Assembly (NCBI GenBank): GCA_009746045.1
Contig: RPFO01001933.1
Location: forward strand, 2,501 to 66,500
Direction: 5' to 3'
From: Mesostigma viride
Taxonomy: Eukaryota; Streptophyta; Mesostigmatophyceae; Mesostigmatales; Mesostigmataceae
DNA: 64,000 nt
The notes below the pieces were generated by a model that was not told where the DNA came from, did not search any database, and worked only from the letters and a program-made list of their open reading frames with translations. Each line of letters opens with the position of its first letter. Position 1 is the first letter of the stretch. A program made the position numbers and the translations under genes. Of this stretch, positions 57,826-64,000 are shown piece by piece.

Positions 57826-60800
57826 CACACATGTACATGCACGCAAGGGGCGGCTGCACATACACGTACACACACCGCGCACGCAAGGGGCGGCTGCACA
57901 CACACGTACATCCACCGCGCACGCAAGGGGCAACTGCACACACACGTACATACACCGCGCACGCAAGGGGCGAGTGCGCACACACGTACATACACCGCGC
58001 ACGCAAGGGGCGGCTGCACACACACGTACACACACCATGCACGCAAGGGCCGGCTGCACTCACATGTACATACACCATGCACGCAAGGGGCAACTGCACA
58101 CACACGTACACACACCATGCACGCAAGGGCCGGCTGCACTCACATGTACATCCACCGCGCACGCAAGGGCCGGCTGCACACACACGTACATACACCGCGC
58201 ACGCAAGGGGCAACTGCACACACATGTACATACACCGCGCAACCACGGGGCGGCTGCACACACACGTACATACACCGCGCACGCAAGGGGCGGCTGCACA
58301 CATACGTACCTACACCGCGCACGCAAGGGGCGACTGCACACACATGTACATCCACCGCGCACGCAAGGGCCGGCTGCACACACACGTACACACACCATGC
58401 ACGCAAGGGCCGGCTGCACACACACGTACATACACCGCGCACGCAAGGGGCGGCTGCACACACACGTACCTACACCGCGCACGCAAGGGGCGGCTGCACA
58501 CACACGTACACACACCATGCACGCAAGGAGCGACTTCACGCACAGGTACACACACCATGCACGCAAGGTTCGGCTGCACACACATGTACATCCACCGCGC
58601 ACGCAAGGGGCGAGTGCAAACACATGTACATACACCGCGCACGCAAGGGGCAACTGCCCACACATGTACATCCACCGCGCACGCAAGGGCCGGCTGCACT
58701 CACATGTACACACACCGCGCACGCAAGGGCCGGCTGCACACACACGTACATACACCGCGCACGCAAGGGGCAACTGCACACACACGTACACACCATGCAC
58801 GCAAGGGGCTGCTGCACACACACTTACACTCACCATGCACGCGAGGGGCGGCTGCACACACACGTACACACACCGCGCACGCAAGGGACGGCTGCACACA
58901 CACGTACATACACCGCGCACGCAAGGGGCGGCTGCACTTACATGTACACACACCACGCACGCAAGGGGCGGCTGCACACACACGTACATACACCGCGCAC
59001 GCAAGGACCGGCTCCACTCACATGTACATCCACCGCGCAACCACGGGGCGGCTGCACACACACGTACATACACCGCGCACGCAAGGGGCTGCTGCACACA
59101 CACTTACACACAAAATGCACGCTTGGGGCGACGGCACTCACATGTACATACACCGCGCACGAAAGGGGTGGCTGCACACACACGTACATCCACCGCGCAC
59201 GCAAGGGGCGGCTGCACACACACATACATACATGCACCATGCACGCAAGGGGCGAGTGCACACACATGTACATACACCGCGCACGCAAGGGGCAACTGCC
59301 CACACATGGACATACACCATGCACGCAAGGGGCGGCTGCACACACATGTACATCCACCGCGCACGCAAGGGGCGAGTGCACACACACGTACACACACCGC
59401 GCACGCAAGGGGCTGCTGCACACACACGTACACACACCATGCACGCAATTGCCGGCATGCACACACACGTACATCCACCGCGCACGCAAGGGGCAACTGC
59501 ACACACATGTACACACACCGCGCACGCTTGGGGCGGCTGCACACACACGTACCTACACCGCGCACGCAAGGGGCGAGTGCACACACATGTACACACACCG
59601 CGCACGCAAGGGGCGGCTGCACACACACGTACACACACCATGCACGCAATTGCCGGCATGCACACACACGTACATCCACCGCGCACGCAAGGGGCAACTG
59701 CACACACATGTACACACACCGCGCACGCTTGGGGCAGCTGCACTCACATGTACACACACCGCGCACGCTTGGGGCGGCTGCACACACACGTACATACACC
59801 GCGCACGCAAGGGGCGGCTGCACACACACGTACATACACCGCGCACGCAAGGGGCGGCTGCACACATACGTACACACACCGCGCACGCAAGGGGCGGCTG
59901 CACACACACGTACATACACCATGCACGCAAGGGGCTGCACACACACTTACACACACCATGCACGCAAGGGCCGGCATGCACACACACTGGCATACACCGC
60001 GCACGCAAGGGGCGGCTGCACACACGTACATACACCGCGCACGCAAGGGGCGAGTGCACACACACGTACACACACCGCGCACGAAAGGGGCGGCTGCACA
60101 CACACGTACACACACCATGCACGCAATTGCCGGCATGCACACACACGTACATCCACTGCGCACGCAAGGGGCAACTGCACACACATGTACACACGCTCGG
60201 GGCGGCTGCACACACACTTACACACACCATGCACGCAAGGGCCGGCATGCACACACACTGGCATACACCGCGCACGCAAGGGGCGGCTGCACACACATGT
60301 ACATACACCATGCACGCAAGGACAAGGATTCCGGCACACACACGTACACACACCGCGCACGCAAGGGGCGGCTGCACACAAACGTACACACACCATGCAC
60401 GCAATTGCCGGCATGCACACACACGTACATCCACCGCGCACGCAAGGGGCAACTGCACACACATGTACACACGCTTGGGGCGGCTGCACTCACATGTACA
60501 CACACCGCGCACGCAAGGGCCGGCTGCACACACACGTACATACACCGCGCACGCAAGGGGCAACTGCACACACACGTACACACACCATGCACGCAAGGGG
60601 CGGCTGCACACACACGTACACACACCATGCACGCAAGGAGCGACTTCACGCACAGGTACACACACCATGCACGCAAGGTTCGGCTGCACACACATGTACA
60701 TCCACCGCGCACGCAAGGGGCGAGTGCAAACACATGTACATACACCGCGCACGCAAGGGGCAACTGCCCACACATGTACATCCACCGCGCACGCAAGGGC

Positions 60801-60900
60801 CGGCTGCACTCAATTGTACATACACCGCCCATGCAAGGGGCGGCTGCACACACACGTACACACACCATGCACGCAAGGGCCGGCATGCACACACAGTACA
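57826..60900. repeat. ~77-copy 40-bp minisatellite
   Basis: Unit of 40 bp: CGCAAGGGGCGGCTGCACA, then CACACGTACATACACCG and CGCA, with recurrent variants (CAACTGC, GGCCGG, CATGCACGCAA, TTGGGGC). Because 40 is not a multiple of 3, each frame reads all phases. All three plus frames stay open for over 1,000 codons, and several minus frames for hundreds. A block of about 10 units near 58500-58700 recurs near 60590-60800 with the same variants. Confidence 0.97.
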
Positions 60901-62080
60901 GTACCAACCCGCGGTAACGCAACTAGTTACGCAACAATGGTACTTTCCACGGCGACCGATCGAATGTTTGTTGCGTAACTACCAAGGACCGATACGGCCC
61001 AAAGTGGTGGCGAATTTCGTACTTGAAGTTCCGCACGAGACAGACTGACTGACTTGTTACGAGCTGACCACCGGCCCAACACGTAATGTACCTACAGAAG
61101 TACAGAACGTAAAAGGGGCCTGGCTGTGTAGTGTATACGTGCGAAGGTGGCCATGGCGGTGCGCGTTCCATGAAAACTTGCCTAATTTGTCGGCCGAAAT
61201 GCAAAAAAGTTATGGAGATCGATGCTGTATGAAAGATACTCCAAAAGATGTTTTGTTGACGAAATATGCATTAGGTATGAAAGACCGCTGCCCTTCTTTA
61301 ACCCACGGTTGCGAGGGGGTCTGATTCGCAAATCTGGCCGCGATGAATATATTAGATTGGCTTCTTGCCAGAGTGATAGCCAAGATTCCTGGTATTGAAC
61401 GACGCAGAAGGGAGGGGTTTAAAGTGAGGAAATAGGAATCAAGCGAATTAGCTTTGATTTGTGGCCATTTCCGGTTTCCTTCGGAGGTAAAGTAAGCAGG
61501 CCTGCGCGAAGCGCATTCCAGCCTGCCATGGTTAACTCGCTTTCCTCGCGTGCCAGGCAGGTAATCAGGCCTGCTGCGGAAGGCTCTTTTTCTGCACCTC
61601 ATCTACCAATCTGTTTGCGCTTGAACAGTCCGTTATGGCTTGGTTTTAGCGTCATCTCCGGGATGTTCTTACCGTTTTGTTCGCCGTTTTGTTTCCTCGC
61701 CAAATTTCCCGCAGCTTTTGCTATTTTGACTAACGTTTCCGGTGGCGTGCTTGTAAGATTGTCGAGAACTGGCCAGGAAGACATTGATTTTGCTGCACGT
61801 GCTTCATTTATTTTTTAAAGTTTGTATTAGAGAGTCTATATTGCGTAGTCAGGAAACCGACCTGACCTGCCTGGTGGCGGCGTCCTTGTTCCAAGAAGCG
61901 TGCAAAAGACTGGTCAGTTTCTAGGCGTTATTGCTGTTATTAACGGCATTGCTACATTTTAATCAGATTTTACTTTTCTCAGCATGCCATCTGCAAATTT
62001 TGTGGTCCATGCCTTACATGCATTCAGGCGTGCTGAATGCCTTGTAATCCATAAGCCCCGTGCTTTGTGGATGGTGGTTG
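60901..62080. other. Unassigned intergenic DNA
   Basis: No tandem repeat. Open frames of 60-130 codons occur on both strands around 61140-61820, without a recognisable domain or splice support. Nothing assigned. Confidence 0.4.
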
Positions 62081-62084
62081 GACA

Positions 62085-62650
62085 TTACTGTAGGAGGTGA
62101 TGGCGTATGTGCGTGGATGGTGCTTGAATGGTGGGGGGCTGCAGCAATGCGTGTGTGGATGGTGGTTGGATGGCGAGGGATTGCTGCCATGCATGCACTA
62201 ATGGTTGTTTGATGGTGGTGGGCTGCAGCCATGTGTGCGTGGATGATGGTTGGATGGTGGGGGGTTGCAGCCATGTGTTGTGCGTGGATGGTGGTTGGAT
62301 TGTGGGGGGTTCAGCCATGCATGCGTGGATGGTGGTTGGATGGTGAGGTTTTGCTGCCATGCATGCGTGCCGATGGTGGTTTGATGGTGGGGGGTTGCAG
62401 CCATGTGTGCGTGGATGGTGGTTGGAAGATGGGGGGTTGCAGCCATGTGTGCGTGGATGGTGGTTGGATGGTGGGGGGTGCAGCCATGCATGCGTGGATG
62501 GTGGTTGGATGGTGGGGGGATGCTGCCATGCATGCATTAATGGTTGTTTGATGGTGGTGGGCTGCAGCCATGTGTGCGTGGATGATGGTTTGATAGTGGG
62601 GGGTTGCAGCCATGCGTGCGTGGATGGTAGTTGGATGATGGGGGTGTAGG
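62085..62650. repeat. ~42-bp TGGTTGGATGGTGGGG minisatellite
   Basis: About 13 units, each with TGCAGCCATGTGTGCGTGGA or variant and TGGTGGTTGGATGGTGGGGG. Some units are shortened by 1-3 bp. The same motif recurs in inverse orientation at 63195-63375. Confidence 0.93.
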
Positions 62651-62756
62651 GAGTCCTTGATGGTGGGGATGTAGGGACTTCTTGATACTTCTAAGTCATG
62701 GATTATAATTAATGGATTAAAGTAAGCTTACTGATTAAATGAGACGAAATTTAGTT

Positions 62757-63135
62757 CAATTGACAATTGACAATTGACAATTGAATTGACAATTCAATTG
62801 ACAATTCAATTGACAATTCAATTGACAACTCAATTGACAATTCAATTGACAACTCAATTGACAGTTCAATTGACAATTCAATTCAATCAATTCAATTCAA
62901 TTCAATTCAATTCAATTCAATTCAATTCAATTCAATTCAATTCAATTCAATTCAATTCAATTCAATTCAATTCAATTCAATTCAATTCAATTCAATTCAA
63001 TTCAATTCAATTCAATTCAATTCAATTCAATTCAATTCAATTCAATTCAATTCAATTCAATTCAATTCAATTCAAGTCAATTCAAGTCAATTCAAGTCAG
63101 TTCAGTTCAATTCAATTCTATTCAATTTAAATAAT
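62757..63135. repeat. ATTGACAATTCA then TTCAA pentanucleotide tract
   Basis: The left part is an imperfect ~17-bp unit around CAATTGACAATT; from 62880 there are about 45 units of TTCAA, degrading to CAAGT at 63075-63100. Very AT-rich, flanked by the inverted minisatellites. Confidence 0.97.
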
Positions 63136-63194
63136 TCAATTCAACTTCGCATAGTCTAGCCGTAAATTTCTTGGATCATGAACAATGGGCAGTT

Positions 63195-63377
63195 GCAACC
63201 ACCATCCATGCACGCATGGCTGCACCCCCCCACCATCCCACCACCATCCACGCATGCATGGCTGCAACCCCCCACCATCCCACCACCATCCATGCACACA
63301 TGGCAGCAAATCCTCACCATCCAACCACTATTTATCCACGCACGCTAGCTGCAGCCCCCAACCATCCAACCATCACA
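63195..63377. repeat. Inverted copies of the ~42-bp minisatellite
   Basis: About four units reading CCACCATCCACGCATGCATG, GCTGCAACCCCCCACCATCC on the plus strand, the reverse complement of the 62085-62650 units. Confidence 0.9.
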
Positions 63378-63394
63378 ACCCTAAACCCTAAACA
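63378..63394. repeat. Short telomere-like motif
   Basis: AACCCTAAACCCTAAAC, two units of the plant/green-alga type CCCTAAA repeat, in an internal position. Confidence 0.6.
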
Positions 63395-64000
63395 GTTGTA
63401 AGCCCAGCTCAGCATCTTATAATCCTCCTCCTCCTGGCTAAACTGTTTATTTTGACATGACATGGCCAGCATACTGACTGGCACATTATGCCCATGGTTT
63501 GTCACCAAGATTTTCTATCACCCGTATAAGCTTGAAAGCACCCTTGAAGCAGCCCATGGCCAAACAATCACGCAATATGAACGTAGCAAAAGAATAAATA
63601 ACATCTATGAATGTTATTCAACGCATTTAGCGTTAGAAACATGCACTACCACACCATGGTGTGGCATTTGCATGGTAAAAAAAGAGGGCTTTAGAGAGGG
63701 CCAGGCAACGGTCGAGAAAGATCATCAAGGCTGAAAAGTGACAACGCCTCACAAGATTAAATTCATTTACAAACGTCAGGAAACCATGGGGGAACGATAA
63801 ACCAGCCATACCTTGCATGGCTAACGTTACCTTGGCCCAGGCAGTGCCCGCAAAAGCGGCACTTTGCGGCACACAAGCTGTGATGTGACAGGGTGGTCAA
63901 AATCGTCACATCTTTACTGCCGCTGCCTATATTCAACGACGATGCATGATAACAAGTAATTAAATAAACCTAGACACCCGCCGGGTTGCGCCGTAAAGCA
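63395..64000. other. Unassigned sequence to window end
   Basis: Mixed composition, no repeat, no recognisable coding feature. Confidence 0.4.

Noticed and set aside
57690-61048. Three >1,000-codon plus frames rich in Thr/His
   Set aside because: Created by the 40-bp minisatellite in all three phases; flanking codons run into unrelated element and intergenic DNA.
61139-61818. Possible genes near 61.2-61.8 kb
   Set aside because: Frames of 60-130 codons on both strands with no recognised motif or supporting splice sites.

Overview
This window looks like nuclear DNA of a eukaryote, most likely a green alga. Genes have GT-AG introns whose exons rejoin in frame. Protein families include F-box, MYND zinc finger and a eukaryotic DDE-like transposase. 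There is a decayed plastid rpoB fragment, and retroelements have the split-direct-repeat layout known from DIRS/PAT-type elements such as those of volvocine algae. More than half of the sequence is tandem repeat. I cannot name the species from sequence alone.

Layout. 0-5 kb: two blocks of a ~184-bp satellite around GGGA, GCGT and GT microsatellites and one decayed exon-like piece. 5.3-10.5 kb: two minus-strand genes of unknown function, each preceded by an array of the 14-bp palindrome CCAACGGCCGTTGG. 10.5-15.1 kb: a 19-copy palindrome array running into 3.7 kb of GGACAA hexamer. 15.9-17.7 kb: a split-repeat retroelement, then a 78-bp tandem repeat and the plastid rpoB relic. 19-32 kb: nine co-oriented minus-strand genes. 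They include two MYND proteins, an F-box gene split by a second split-repeat retroelement, and several small Cys/His-motif proteins. A ~206-bp palindrome-bearing satellite (24.2-26.5 kb) lies inside this cluster. 32.5-48.4 kb: a purine microsatellite, then a 15-kb array of a ~29-bp minisatellite with ten embedded ~200-bp units in higher-order order. 50-53.9 kb: a palindrome array followed by a four-exon DDE-like transposase gene whose introns also hold the palindrome. 54-56 kb: GT-rich DNA. 56-57.8 kb: a third retroelement, nearly identical to the first but inverted. 57.8-60.9 kb: a 40-bp minisatellite. 62-63.4 kb: inverted minisatellites around a TTCAA tract.

How parts relate. The main thread is the palindrome CCAACGGCCGTTGG, two inverted AACGG (MYB-core-like) half sites. 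It lies 29-70 bp upstream of the proposed start codon of eight genes, singly or as the gene-proximal unit of an array, and also inside introns. Six reading frames break at coding-strand G runs, five of them in the same direction. This suggests under-called homopolymers in the assembly, although slippage cannot be excluded. The three retroelements share the order A1-internal-B1-A2-spacer-B2. The copy in the F-box gene leaves a target that rejoins in frame without a target duplication.
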